Below are positions 10,470-21,346 of a stretch of DNA of 64,000 bases, one piece after another. Numbering within the stretch: position 1 is the stretch's first letter; every line of letters starts with the position of its first letter. Below the pieces are notes generated by a model. That model worked only from the letters and a program-made list of their open reading frames with translations, searched no databases and was not told where the DNA came from. Both the position numbers and the translations under genes were made by a program. The stretch spans positions 77,196,471-77,260,470 of the forward strand of contig CM035153.1 of NCBI GenBank assembly GCA_020205615.1, in the 5' to 3' direction. This DNA comes from Panax quinquefolius (lineage: Eukaryota; Streptophyta; Magnoliopsida; Apiales; Araliaceae).

Positions 10470-12171
10470 CTAATGGTGTTGTTGGACTATTATAACCCCT
10501 TCATCGGGGAAGTATGTTTCCAAGGGTTTGAAATCCCCTGAAGGTGCGGTGACCAGTTGATCCGTAATTCCTCGACCTTTGATAGACTTTTGCGTCACGT
10601 TGACGATGTCAAATTGCTGTAGGATCAACTTCCATCTAGACAGCCGATAATTTAACATGAGTTTACTGAACACGTACTTGAGAGGATCCACGCGGGATAT
10701 GAGATAGGTTGTGTGACCATGGAGGTAATGCTGTAACCTCATGGAAGCCCATGCTAAAGCACAACAAGTCTTCTCAATCAGAGTGTACTTGTGTTCACTG
10801 CTGCTGAATCTTTTACTGAGGTAGTAGATATATCGCTCTTGGCCTCTATTGTCTTTCTGTCCCAACATGCAACCCATGGCATTGTCATTAATGGACAGGT
10901 ATATGAACAGGGGAACACCATCCCTGGGCGGTACCAAAACAAGAGCTTTGACTAGCTGCTCTTTGATTGTAAGGAAGGCTTTCTGACACTCATCATTCCA
11001 TTTCATGGAGGAGTTCTTCCTTAACAGTTTGAAGATAGGCTCACAGGTTGCTGTGAGTTGGGAGATGAATCGGCTAATGAAGTTGATCATTCCTAGAAAT
11101 CCCCGTATTTCCTTCTCTATTTGAGTAATGGGTATTTCCTTGATGGCCTGGATTTTGGTGGGATCCAGCTCAATCCCTTTGTGACTGACTAGAAAACCTA
11201 GCAACTTGCCTGATTTAACGCCAAAGGCGCACTTGGCTGGATTCAACTTCAAGTTGTACTTTCATAACCTGTTGAAGAGCTTTCTGAGATGGCGTATGTG
11301 GTCTTCTTCCCTTTGGGATTTGACAATGATGTCATCCACATAGATCTCTATCTCTTTGTGCATTAAGTCATGAAAAAGAGCCATCATGGCCCACTGATAG
11401 GTAGCTCCGGCATTGATGAGGCCGAATGACAACTGTCTATAGAAAAAGGTTCCCCAAGGCATGATGAATGCAGTTTTCTCACGATCCTCTTCAACAACCA
11501 TGTATTGATGGTACCCTGCAAAACAATCAACAAAGGAGTACATGTCATATTGAGTAGTAGCGTCAATGAGAATGTGGATAAATGGCATGAGAAAGCTATC
11601 TTTAAGGCAAGATTTATTCAAATCCCGATAATCCATGCAAACTCGCACCTTTCCTCCTGGTTTAGGCATGGGGACTATGTTGGATAGCCATTCAGGGTAT
11701 GTTGACACCATGATGATGCTAGCTTGAAATTGTTTCACAATTTCTTCTTTGACTTTTAAACTCCATTCAGGTTTTAATCGCCTGAGCTTCTGCCTTACTG
11801 GCTTGAATCCCTCTTTGATGGGGAGGCGATGAATGACAATGTCAGTGGACAAACCCACCATGTCTTCATGAGACCATGCAAACACATCCTGGAATTGGGT
11901 TAATAGAGTAAGCATATCATTCCTTTGGTTTGAAGTGAGGTTCATACTATTCTGGATTAGCTTAGGGTTTTCTAAGGTTCTGAGGTTGAAAGAGGATGTT
12001 TGATCAAGATTTGGTTTGGGTTTTTCCTCGACCCATTCTTTGATCTCCTGAGGTATCTCATAGTCCTCTTGTACTTCCATCAAATCTGAGTCCAACTTTA
12101 CATCAAAGTTACAGTCCTTGTGGAGAATAGGCACCTCATTAGCAAGTTTAGGAACATCTAAATTTAGAGTC
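10470..12171 (-). pseudogene. reverse transcriptase and RNase H of element B
   Basis: This part copies element RNA into DNA. It is open from the candidate splice acceptor at 12172 down to 10473 with one stop (TGA, 11259-11261). RT motifs seen in order: PVRQKLRRLKPE, the VPKPGGKVRVCMDYRDLNK block, the FAGYHQ block, and IYVDDII with the intact catalytic YVDD. After that come the connection (NPAKCAFGVKSGKLLGFLVS) and the RNase H with YYLSKRFS. This is the best preserved pol segment of the window and the reference against which element A's RT can be judged. The upstream gag-pro half is 40 kb away because element A is inserted. Confidence 0.9.
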
Positions 12172-12290
12172 CTGAAACAAAAATGCTTTCACTTAATATA
12201 CGAAACTATTCAATCATACAAAGTGTTAGCATGTAATAACAAAACAACTGTTAATACTGTACACAAAAGTAAGCAGTTATTGCTATCTAC
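12172..12290 (-). other. candidate intron between protease and RT (element B)
   Basis: On the minus strand the segment begins GTAGATAGC and ends TTTTGTTTCAG, and the RT frame is open from exactly this acceptor onward. The same layout and length (121 bp) is found in element A at 29302-29422. Ogre elements of the Tat lineage are known to carry an intron at this place. A stop codon (TAA) lies upstream in both copies, near 12321-12323 here, so splicing may separate a gag-pro ORF from the RT-INT ORF. Splice use is not shown by sequence alone. Confidence 0.6.
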
Positions 12291-12382
12291 AGGGTAGAGG
12301 GATTTTCTGCCTTTTTTACCCTTGTCGGCAAATACATGGAATGCTGCTACAATTGCTAAGGGTGAAATCCTGTTCGACAATG

Positions 12383-12387
12383 GTGAT
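12383..12387. repeat. target-site duplication of element A, left copy (gtgat)
   Basis: GTGAT is repeated at 51972-51976 after the 3' LTR of element A. Joining the flanks restores the gag-pro frame of element B. Confidence 0.95.
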
Positions 12388-12447
12388 TGTAGACACTCGA
12401 AATTTTCTGCACACCTGTTACTAACATTGCAGGAGGGCAGATTCGTC

Positions 12448-12830
12448 TTTCAGAGATAACCCTGGAAGACAGCTAACAACCATTCCGGATACTACCGAAA
12501 GTTTAGTCTCAAACCCCAAAACACACAACGGGAGTATCAATTCCAACCTCGGAGATAACCCCGAGTTTTGTCCTTGGAGATAACTCCAAGGAATGCTGTT
12601 GCAGTTCCGGCGATAACCCTGGAAATGGTTGTTTTAAATGCACTCGATCAGCTTCAATCTCAGACCTCCTGCCGAGGCACTCATTCCAAAGACCCGGAGA
12701 TAACATCGGGAAGATAGACATACTCATAGATGACCTTGCAGAATTCAAACACTTGCAGCAGTCCTATCTCAGATGTAACCCTGAGCAATGTCTGCTATCA
12801 GCCCAAACTGGAGATAACCCTGGTGAGGAG
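12448..12830 (+). repeat. array of stem-loops with a shared GATAAC loop in U3
   Basis: Seven small inverted repeats at about 12448, 12548, 12570, 12605, 12691, 12769 and 12806. Examples of the arms: gtctttcag/ctggaagac, ctcgg/ccgag, tccttgg with ccaagga (closed by A-T), ttccgg/ctggaa, cccgg/tcggg, ctcag/ctgag and actgg/cctggt. The loops are variants of AGATAACC. The arms differ between units yet pair within each unit, with a few G-T wobbles. The 3' LTR holds the same array at 36828-37165 plus the last unit at 45757-45775. Confidence 0.75.
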
Positions 12831-13130
12831 TCAAATCGTCATCTTGCCACCTCAACCCCTGCGCACCGTCTCAACATTTCATATATACATTTCTACACAA
12901 CAATGTCCCACAAGAGCCAAGGAGTTCCAATCCCGAGTGACTATTATGCGTGGCAGCACACCGGATAGAATTTGAAGCTTGAAGACCATGGGCATGGTCC
13001 CCTCTTCCTGACTTTGTACAACCTCTAATCCCATGTCATTGCATAACTCTCGACAAAAGCGGTCCAAGAAGGTCTTGTACACCTTGTTCGGATGCTCGGA
13101 TTGAAGTTTTGCAAGTTCGACTAAACATCA

Positions 13131-13245
13131 CAGTGCACGAGTGCACGTACTTCGAGACGACGGGACCCACGGAGCCCGGGGCACCCCGGGCTGCCACAGG
13201 TACACCTGCGGCTCCCCCCTCTATAAATAGAGGACTTGGGGTGGC
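13131..13245 (+). promoter_or_regulatory. probable core promoter of element A
   Basis: CTATAAATAG at 13221-13230 is a good plant TATA box; its twin in the 3' LTR is at 46171-46180. Directly upstream lie palindromes: gtgcacgagtgcac (13133-13146), agcccggg/cccgggct (13173-13192) and caggtacacctg (13196-13207). Transcription would start near 13255, making everything before that U3. Confidence 0.65.
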
Positions 13246-13539
13246 CATTTATAAGAGAAAAAAAGGCGAGAAAGCCCTGTCCAATTTGCTTTGTACACAC
13301 CCCATATTGAGTGCTTTCTCATTTTAAACACCTGTTAGCTCACATATAGCTATATTTTACTTGCGGGAGCTGAGTGTTTATCCATCTAGAGTCATAGAAG
13401 CCTACTTTGGCAGCCCACTGTAATCCTTCTCACACTCTATAAAGCCTTTCTCTTCATCTTTACACACATTATTCTTCACATTGAGAGTCGTGTTGTGTGT
13501 GTATGCCCGGACTTCAGTCCGTGGTTTTCATTTTTGTCT

Positions 13540-14160
13540 GTATATATATACTTATATATGTATATATTTCTATATAGACTAACATTATCGAGTTATGCCT
13601 AGATTGAGCCTAGACTTATGTCTAGAGCGTTTACTTGCTTATATATATATATATATATACTTATATATATAAACTATTATCAGACTCTGTCTGATGTGCC
13701 TGGATTTTACATCCGGAGCATTTATTGCTTATATATATACACTTATATATATGAACTGTTGTCGAACTCTGTTAGATGAGCCTGGGTTTTATATCCGGTG
13801 CATTTACTACTTTATATATATATATATATTTACATTTTTGTCAGGCCTAGAGTTTACTTCGAGGTATTTTACTGCTTTATTTACATTTATTCCCGCCTGG
13901 AGTTTACTTCGTGGCAGTTGATCGTATTTACTGATTTCTTTACATTTAGTCCCGCCTGGAGTTTACTTCGTGGCGGTTGATCATCTTTTACAACTTTATT
14001 TACTTTTCTGATCCCCCATGGAGGTGCTTCCTGGTGGTTGATCATGTCCATATATATATTTACCGCTTTTACATATTTACATTTTCGATCCCCCATGGAG
14101 GTGCTTCGTGGTGATTGATCATGTCTGTATATATATATTTATAGCTTTTATATATATACT
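13540..14160 (+). repeat. degenerate tandem repeats with TA-rich spacers in the LTR
   Basis: Units of roughly 60-95 bp. Early units hold a block like TGAGCCTGG with ATATCCGG; later ones a block like CGCCTGGAGTTTACTTCGTGG or CCCCCATGGAGGTGCTTCGTGG ending in GGTTGATC. TATATA runs separate them. In the 3' LTR the same region (50.7-51.2 kb) has longer TA runs. Confidence 0.8.
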
Positions 14161-14357
14161 CGCATACTGCTTTTCATATAAACTGCAGCATCATGTGAGC
14201 CTAGGAATCATGTGATCACAGATTTAGTCTATTGAATCTAGATTCGGTTCCCGTGATGGACGTTTTTAGATGTAAGCACCTTGTACATTATTTATGGTGT
14301 TTGAATTTCCTTAGCTGGCTATCATGCCCATGAGGAGTTCGGCACTGCTGTATATTA

Positions 14358-14400
14358 TTTTTTCGAAGATGCCTCGCATCTCGAAAATAAAAGAAAAAAA
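14358..14400 (+). terminator. candidate polyadenylation region of element A
   Basis: A hairpin (tcgaagatgc with gcatctcga) is followed by AATAAA at 14386-14391 and an A-rich run. In plants AATAAA-like elements help 3' end formation. The 3' LTR has the same arrangement near 51377-51410. Inferred from sequence. Confidence 0.45.
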
Positions 14401-14962
14401 GACGAACATTTAATAATAAAATGGAAGTATGAAAAGGTCTCAATTACTATTGAGCACAGGGTTTGAAAAACCACTTTTACAAAACTTTATTGCTATATCC
14501 TGTTTAAAACTATATTTTTCTATAAATTCAAACCCTTTGTATATAGGTGCGAACGAGGCCTTGCACTACTTCTAAATAAAATTACACATTGATCCATACA
14601 CACACACACACGCACATATTCATATAACAGTTTTTTAAAAAGTGGCAGTCACCGTGGCAACACGGATGTCGGGGGGTGCCTAACACCTTTCCTTCGCATA
14701 ATCAAGCCCCCGAACCCAAATGAATTTCGGTTTCACAGACCCGTTTAGCACTGTTACATCACTGGGTCAATGTGCAAACCTTTTCTCGGCTGCGTTGGTG
14801 CAACCAGTTAAAAACACCAACTGGCGACTCTTAAAGTCAAATCGTCGACATTACACATGTCAGACCTTTATCACTTGTTTTTTAAAACAAATCTCACATA
14901 ACATGAGAACACCAAAGAACAAGTAATGAAAAGGGACAAATAAAAATCCCGACATCGACATG

Positions 14963-14980
14963 TGGCAACTCTGCTGGGGA
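14963..14980 (+). other. primer-binding site of element A
   Basis: TGGCAACTCTGCTGGGGA follows the 5' LTR by two bases. It is a variant of the TGGCGACTCYGCTGGGGA site of Tat/Ogre elements, reported to pair with a tRNA-Arg. Element B has the corresponding site at 56261-56280. Confidence 0.8.
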
Positions 14981-15250
14981 CTCCAGTAAGAGGGTTTAAG
15001 CTGCTACTACAAGCTTTTCAAAACTGTTATATGCTTGTGTGTGAATGTTACATTTACATTTATGATGAATGTGTACGAATGCATTTTACTTACTACACTG
15101 CAATATATCTATTTGTGATATTAGTGCTTCACACATGTCATCATTTTCATAAACGGTGAGACACGTTATATGTGAATGTATGTTGTGTGGTTCCTCCACC
15201 AGGAGGCTATCCTGTCGGTGTTTGATTACTGAACTCGTAGGGAGACTAAT
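14981..15250 (+). other. leader of element A, first part
   Basis: Non-coding leader behind the PBS; it matches the reverse complement of 55980-56260 in element B. The last five bases (ctaat, 15246-15250) are the left target-site duplication of element F. The leader resumes at 25524. Confidence 0.85.
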
Positions 15251-18200
15251 TGTGATAGCCCTGAATCCGGGTCCTAATCACCACGGATCTGGTGCACTAT
15301 TTCTATAACTATTGCGAAAGATATAAACATAAATTGTTTATACATTAAACATTATACACTATCCCCAAGGTCGAGTAACCATAACTTATACACTTTTCAT
15401 ATCCTATCTAACATATAATGTTACTATAATAAATTACTTTTACAAATCTAGTCAAGACATGTAGTCCCAAGTCAAGCTTGGCTTTATCTTTTTTTGTATC
15501 TGACGCATTCGCCTTGATCTGCAATGTTTTATCATGATATAGCAAGGGTGAGCATGAAAGTTTCCCAGGAAGTTTAAATACAATTTAAGGATATATCATG
15601 ATTGAAAGAGTCTGAATAATAAGTTGGCTATAATTCACAATGTCGTTGTGAATTAGCATGAACAAACTTTTGACTGAACAAGTATTAAACATGAACAATA
15701 TATATCTGGACCAACTGGTAATAAAGGTGATCACCTTTTCATACGACTTATACATACAAGATGTACAGAGTAGTACATTCTACATGGCAATCAAGAATGA
15801 TTAACCATAAGCATAATCGAATGAAACACTCTTAGTAGAGTTAACAAAAACTTGCACCTTGCACCGTTGATTACCAATTCTGAAATATAACTTAGCTTTA
15901 TCCGAAGACCTAATATAGATAATATCAATCTCCAAACATTAGAATATTATCATCACAAAGATAAAATAACCTAACACATTACCACATAATCTTATTAGTC
16001 TATACAAAGACATAAGACATAAAGCATCAAGTCAAACTATTTAAGTCCGAGTTGGAACCGACATTAATTCTATCATTCCGACTTGCCTACAATGGATTTA
16101 ATATCGAGTTTAAGTTCAATTAAACTCTACCTAAACACTAAACAATATCTTAGACAATCATATTATCAAATCGTAATAATTTTAAAAGACTCATAAAATT
16201 TTTCAAGTAATTATTACTATTTATCACGATTTTTCAATCAATAATAACGTATTTAAATACCACATAATTCCTTAATCATTAATATTTATTTAATACCAAA
16301 TATTAATGAAAATCATAACATAATATTATAATATATTTATAATATATCAAAGTATTTTAATACCTTAAAATCATATTTCTATGATTTTAAACAATCAAAT
16401 CCATTATCCGATAATTAATATTAATATTAAAATATTAACATTTTCATGATAAAATATATAAAGTTATATTTTATAACTTAAAATATTTTTATAACACTTG
16501 AATCATTTTTATATGATTTTTAAATCATTAATTATATTTTTCCCATAATTTATTTAATATATTTATTAAATAAATTAATTTCCATTAATAATAAATTATT
16601 AATAAAATTTATCACAAAATATTAAAAGTCATCAAAATAACTTCAAATATTTTCTAACACCATAATATAATTTTTCATGATTTTTCATGAATTAAAACTA
16701 TTTTTAAATAATTTATTTAATATAATAATTAAATAAAGAAATACATTTTATATTCCAAAAATACTAAATATTTTTTTGAAATATACTCAAAATAATTAAA
16801 AACTATTTTTCAAGCTTTAAAATAATTTTTCAGAATTTATTATGTATTTTTAATAATTAAAAACCATTTTTATCTATTTAATAATAATAAATTTCTATTT
16901 TCCGAAATTAAGTGTCGCTATAGGGGCATTATGCGACAAATCCGTCGCTGTTGGTGTTCTTGAGCCTTAAGAGCACTGACAGCTTCGGGATCAACATGCC
17001 ATGTTTGACCATCCTTAAATTTTGATACAAACTGTTTCTGGAAAATTTCTAACCATGATCTTGTAGATAATATGTAACACTACAACTAGATACCCATTTC
17101 TAAATCAAAAACAAACACACAATTAGATCTGTGCAATCAAAATGCTTGTCAGAACATGCCTGGGTTTTCTGGGCAACCCAGAAACCCAAGGCAGTTCGTG
17201 TGTCTACTTTTGAGCTCAAATTACAAAGTGTTCTGGTAATTATTTTGCTTGTTTCTTGGTTTATAACCGTAGTACACATGACAAAGAACAACGAGATAAC
17301 AAGATCTCAGTCCATAAACAATAAATCCATAGGTTATGACACGGTCAAAGTTCTGACAGAAATCGTGTTCTTTAGAAATCTGGGTTTTCCAGATTCTACA
17401 AAAGCTGGTGGTCAACACAGGTTTGACCCTCAATAACTTGAATCCTACACATGATCTGGGTATTCTAAGGACTCTAGTGTATAGTCTACATACCAGTCTA
17501 TAATGTCTAACCAACAAGATAACCAAAATAACAAATTACAGGAAGATATAGTGCCTGCAAAACGTTGTCAGAAATTCTGGGTTTCCTGGAAATTTTTTGG
17601 GTTTTCTAGAAACAGGTTTTGTGTTCGGTCAACGTACTTTGACCATTAATAACTTTTGATCTATACACGATCTAGGCTTGATTCAAGTTTCAGATCAAAG
17701 ACCTTACAACATAGAATAGATCTATAACTTTAAACACAACAAACAACTAACACATATGAATCTATGGGCTCTGACATTCGGCTGTCAAGCCACTTTTTTC
17801 CAGATTTCCAGATTTTTAAAAACATTAATTTCGAGCATCTAAGTGTTATGGATCTGTGATATTACAACCCAGATCACTAATATATACTACACACTACACA
17901 TTTAAACATAAAATCACAACATCAAACATTAGATCTAAGGATTTCTAGAATTAGGGTTTATACCTCATAAATGCTCAATTTTTGAATCTGATCTTTGGTG
18001 TTTGATCCTGGCAAGCTAAAGGCTGACTTTGGTTTTGTTTCTCACTCACTTTCACTCTCAAAATTCGGATGGAAGAGAGAAAATGGACTTGGCTCAAATG
18101 AAAAATAAAGTAAGCTTTGTCCTACTTTTAAAGCTCTTAGATTTTTAATCTATGGTCACAATTGATGCTAAGTGGCAATGAGATCTGATTTTTGAGAGAT

Positions 18201-19441
18201 ATAGTCACATGGCTAGCTTTGGGTTGGTTACCAACGATTTACTAGGGCTAGATCTACACTCCATCTCAATATAATATTAGAAAGGGTAGTTTGGTCTTTA
18301 GGCTCATAAAGTGCAAGGCAACTTGGTAATTTCCCATAATCATTAGGTTTCAACCCTTAGGGTTTGACCCTTAGGATTTAGGGTTTAACCCTTTAGGTTT
18401 TGACAAATTGATTTCTAATAATTCCAATTTAGGTTTCAAAAATAGAAATTTAATATTTTCTAAATTGCAATTAGGATTCTATAATTATAACAAGATTTCC
18501 AAATCACGAAATTCAATCTTGCTATTGAGGATTATTATCTCTTAATTAAAATTGCTAATTTAGCAATTAGGGTCAAAATTGTACGTTAGGGTTTATAACC
18601 CAAGAGTTAGGGTTTAAAAAAATAGAAAAATAATACTTCTAATTTAGAAATTAGATTTCCTAATTAGATTAGGGTTTTCTTATAACTTGAAAATTAGGAT
18701 TAATGTTTCCTAATTAACATTAAAGTTATTAAACTAACAAACAGGTTTTTTTTCCTAATTATAAATTAGGGTTTCTAATCAATAATTTAGGGTTCCAAAT
18801 TCTGAAATTAGGGTTTGCTAACTAATCAAGCTTTACCCTAATTAATATTATGATTAATAGCACTTAAGCATTATAATTCTCCGTTATGTTCCCAAATTAG
18901 GGTTTCAAATTACCAATAATCAGAAATTAGAGTTCCCAGATTTGGTATTAGGGTTTCCTAATAATCAATTAGGGTTTCAAGTGAATCATTAGGGTTTTCC
19001 CTAATTAAGTTATAATTTAATAACGTTTCAACCTTATACCAGCATTTGCATCCCCAATCTAGGGTTTTAAATTTTTGAATTAGGGTTTTAAATTCCCAGA
19101 ACTGAACTTAGGGTTTTAAGAACCGGTTTCTAGGGTTTCTTATCAATCATTAGGATTTTCTAATTTAACGTCGAGGCTCTTAGGGTTTGTGACTAATATA
19201 ATTTATCCGGTCAACCCTTGACCCTTAACCCCATACTATGCACACATAATACCATATTCACATAACATATACACTTAGTCCTAAATAATTCACGTAAATC
19301 CTTCACAGAATTTTGAAATCCTCAAAATTCCTCCCCAAAAACATTAAACGCATACACTTATTCTCTGTCTAGGTCTATTATTTGATCTTAAATCAATCAT
19401 TTAAGATTTTAATAAATTGTCTAATTTCTCGGGTTGTCACA
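15251..19441 (-). repeat. 3' LTR of element F (left copy)
   Basis: 4191 bp, no gene. From 16150 to 16910 it is extremely AT-rich. From 18340 it carries a dense series of TTAGGGTTT motifs. It is nearly identical to 21347-25523 over long stretches, but differs in clusters of small indels (15460-15570, 16065-16115, 16930-17800). Confidence 0.95.
18340..19190 (-). repeat. cluster of telo-box-like AAACCCTAA motifs in the LTR
   Basis: About 15 copies of AGGGTTT, mostly as ATTAGGGTTT, are spread over 850 bp; on the element's own strand they read AAACCCTAA. They are separated by 20-80 bp of AT-rich DNA, so this is not a telomere array. The copy in the other LTR is at 24425-25260. Confidence 0.8.
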
Positions 19442-20905
19442 TTCACCCCTTCTTCTAAAAATTTCGTCCCCGAAATTTACCTTACACCTTACTCCTTATA
19501 CCATGCGCTATACACCATTCATACACATCATTACATGCTACCCAATACACCACTCAGAAGAGTAAAAGTTTTCAAATCGTGCTGAGGGGTCATATAGACC
19601 ATGAACTACTGAGGTTTATAGGTATTATTACCTGCTACCTATTTCCATTAAGAAAAAGGTAATCTACTCCTTACAAAGGTTAATAGTAGGTTTACAATCA
19701 TGAAGAAGGTAAACTACCATTACTAGTACTTTAGGTGATTAGCCTATCATACTCTTACGTCATGCATAACGTATTAATCATGTCTAGCGAATATTTACGC
19801 TACTCGATTGGATTATTTATCCATACAACATAGTTCACCTCGCCTTTATCATAGATTCCGCACTCAAAACAATTTGGTTCGGAAATTTCTTCAATGAACA
19901 CTTAGAGTTTTCATAACATTAGTCTAGCTGAATCGAATAACATAGACTCATATCAATAATTCAACTCAATCGAATTATTTAGGTGTAGCCAAACCCCGTT
20001 GGCAAAATTTAAATTTTGAAAACATTTTCGAGAATGACGTCGTGATGTCGTCTTCAGATTAATAAATCGCTTTGAGGATGCCATCATCGTAGGACTTTGT
20101 CATAACACATCATACAATAGTGGAATAGCGACTTTTAGGTCAAATTCACACTAAGTATTCCCAGTATTTACAACTCCATCACATTTTTATCATCTCTCGC
20201 ACTGTGTTACATGGTACATGAGTGATAAATAAAATAACTTTGATATTTCAAATCATTTAAGGCTCTAGTCAAAATAAGTAGCATAGATCGTACTTTAAAC
20301 CGCTTTCAAAAATGGTTACGAGTCTACAATTTTTTTTAAAAGCACATAGTGCGATTTTGCTTGATATGATGTCAAAATTTTGAAGTTTAGCATAGCTAGG
20401 AGTTTAGGAAAATCTAATGCCTCCACTAATAATCATTTACTTAACAATCTATCTGCTCCTATAATCCTCCATTTTCCATTCACACACAAACTATACCCCC
20501 AGTTAAATAAACCACACGTATGAGTTCATTACACAGCCACAATTATATGAGTTTAAGAACTTACCCTAGTCGACCTTTGGCATCCATTCATTTGAGGGTT
20601 CATAAACACTTCATATAATTATGAATCAATAATGTCACATAAGTATGAGTTTTAAGAACTCTCGTTATTTAACCCTATATTCTCTACCTATGACCTATCT
20701 ATTTGTTATACACATGAGAAAGGAATCACCCTCTTAACATGAATATAGCAAATAGCGCGAGACAACATTTCAATGATTATCAATGTCAGAAACTAAGTAG
20801 TTTTTACACCAAGTACAATTCCCCGCCCATACAAGGAATCATACAACTCAGTTGCCGACATGAGTCCTCAATTGAAATCCCCACCTAATCTTAACCCCCA
20901 TTCAC

Positions 20906-21318
20906 AATACGAATTTCATTTAATCCGTATTCATAATTCATAACTCTTTTATGAGTTTTCATAGTACAATTTCATTGTACAACTTACACACAACATCTTG
21001 CTGTAACTTTCCAATCATCAGATTGATTCTTCTCCATACTATAACCTTATCAGATCATGGGGTGATCTCATCGTATATATTACGATTCATTTCTATATCT
21101 TGATCGTTTTGTTTTACGATTTCCTATCACTGTACTTTTAGTCTTTTAGACTCTATCTATTCATCACTACTGTTCACCTTTATTATCAGAGTTAGGGAAC
21201 TCCGTATCTTTATAACTCACCGAGATTCGTCTTTGAATCTTACCTACACACTAACTCTATGTGAGTTAGATCTTATCCTAATCACTGCGGTTATTAGTCT
21301 AAGGTAACTTTACCCTAG
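20906..21318 (-). repeat. dense array of short stem-loops behind the PBS of element F
   Basis: About 13 small inverted repeats in 410 bp, each with its own arm sequence. Examples: gtacaat/attgtac (20964-20980), agatca/tgatct (21052-21068), atcgta/tacgat (21070-21086), agtct/agact (21140-21152), agattc/gaatct (21223-21240), ctaactc/gagttag (21251-21269). Loops are mostly 3-8 bases. Confidence 0.65.
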
Positions 21319-21327
21319 GTTTATAAC

Positions 21328-21346
21328 CAACAGCTTTGATACGAAC
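21328..21346 (-). other. degenerate primer-binding site of element F
   Basis: On the minus strand the bases directly behind the LTR read GTTCGTATCAAAGCTG. The site for initiator tRNA-Met in many plant elements is TGGTATCAGAGC; two positions differ within the shared core. Confidence 0.65.

Larger units (their letters stand above)
12388..14960 (+). repeat. 5' LTR of element A
   Basis: Starts TGTAGACACTCG and ends CGACATCGACA; followed by the PBS. Its partner is 36771-51971 after removal of two inserts. In order it holds a U3 stem-loop array, GC-rich palindromes and a TATA box at 13221, degenerate tandem repeats at 13540-14160, an AATAAA signal at 14386, and a conserved tail with ACACGGATGTCGGGGGGTG near 14659. 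The same tail is found in the LTR of element B at 56281-56593. Confidence 0.95.
19442..21346 (-). other. non-coding interior of element F
   Basis: No ORF or domain was found in either strand. At 19442-19456 is the purine tract (AGAAGAAGGGGTGAA on the minus strand) next to the left LTR. At about 19460-19478 is TTTCGTCCCCGAAA, a remnant of the pol end. The part nearest the PBS (20906-21318) is packed with short inverted repeats. Elsewhere there is a 16-bp palindrome near 20003-20018 (caaaatttaaattttg). Confidence 0.75.

Noticed and set aside
12730..12975. frames of 71-81 codons in U3
   Set aside because: They lie in the LTR upstream of the TATA box over the hairpin array; not conserved as protein between the two LTRs.
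13694..14096. short frames in both strands of the 5' LTR
   Set aside because: They arise from TA-rich tandem repeats; no similarity to any protein and not kept in the 3' LTR.
17100..17526. about 100-codon frames on both strands of the element F LTR
   Set aside because: Frames are not preserved in the second LTR at 23035-23477 and overlap each other on both strands; treated as chance ORFs.
18340..19190. interstitial telomere array
   Set aside because: TTAGGGTTT motifs are irregularly spaced and separated by unrelated AT-rich DNA, and the same pattern recurs in both LTRs; not a telomere repeat tract.
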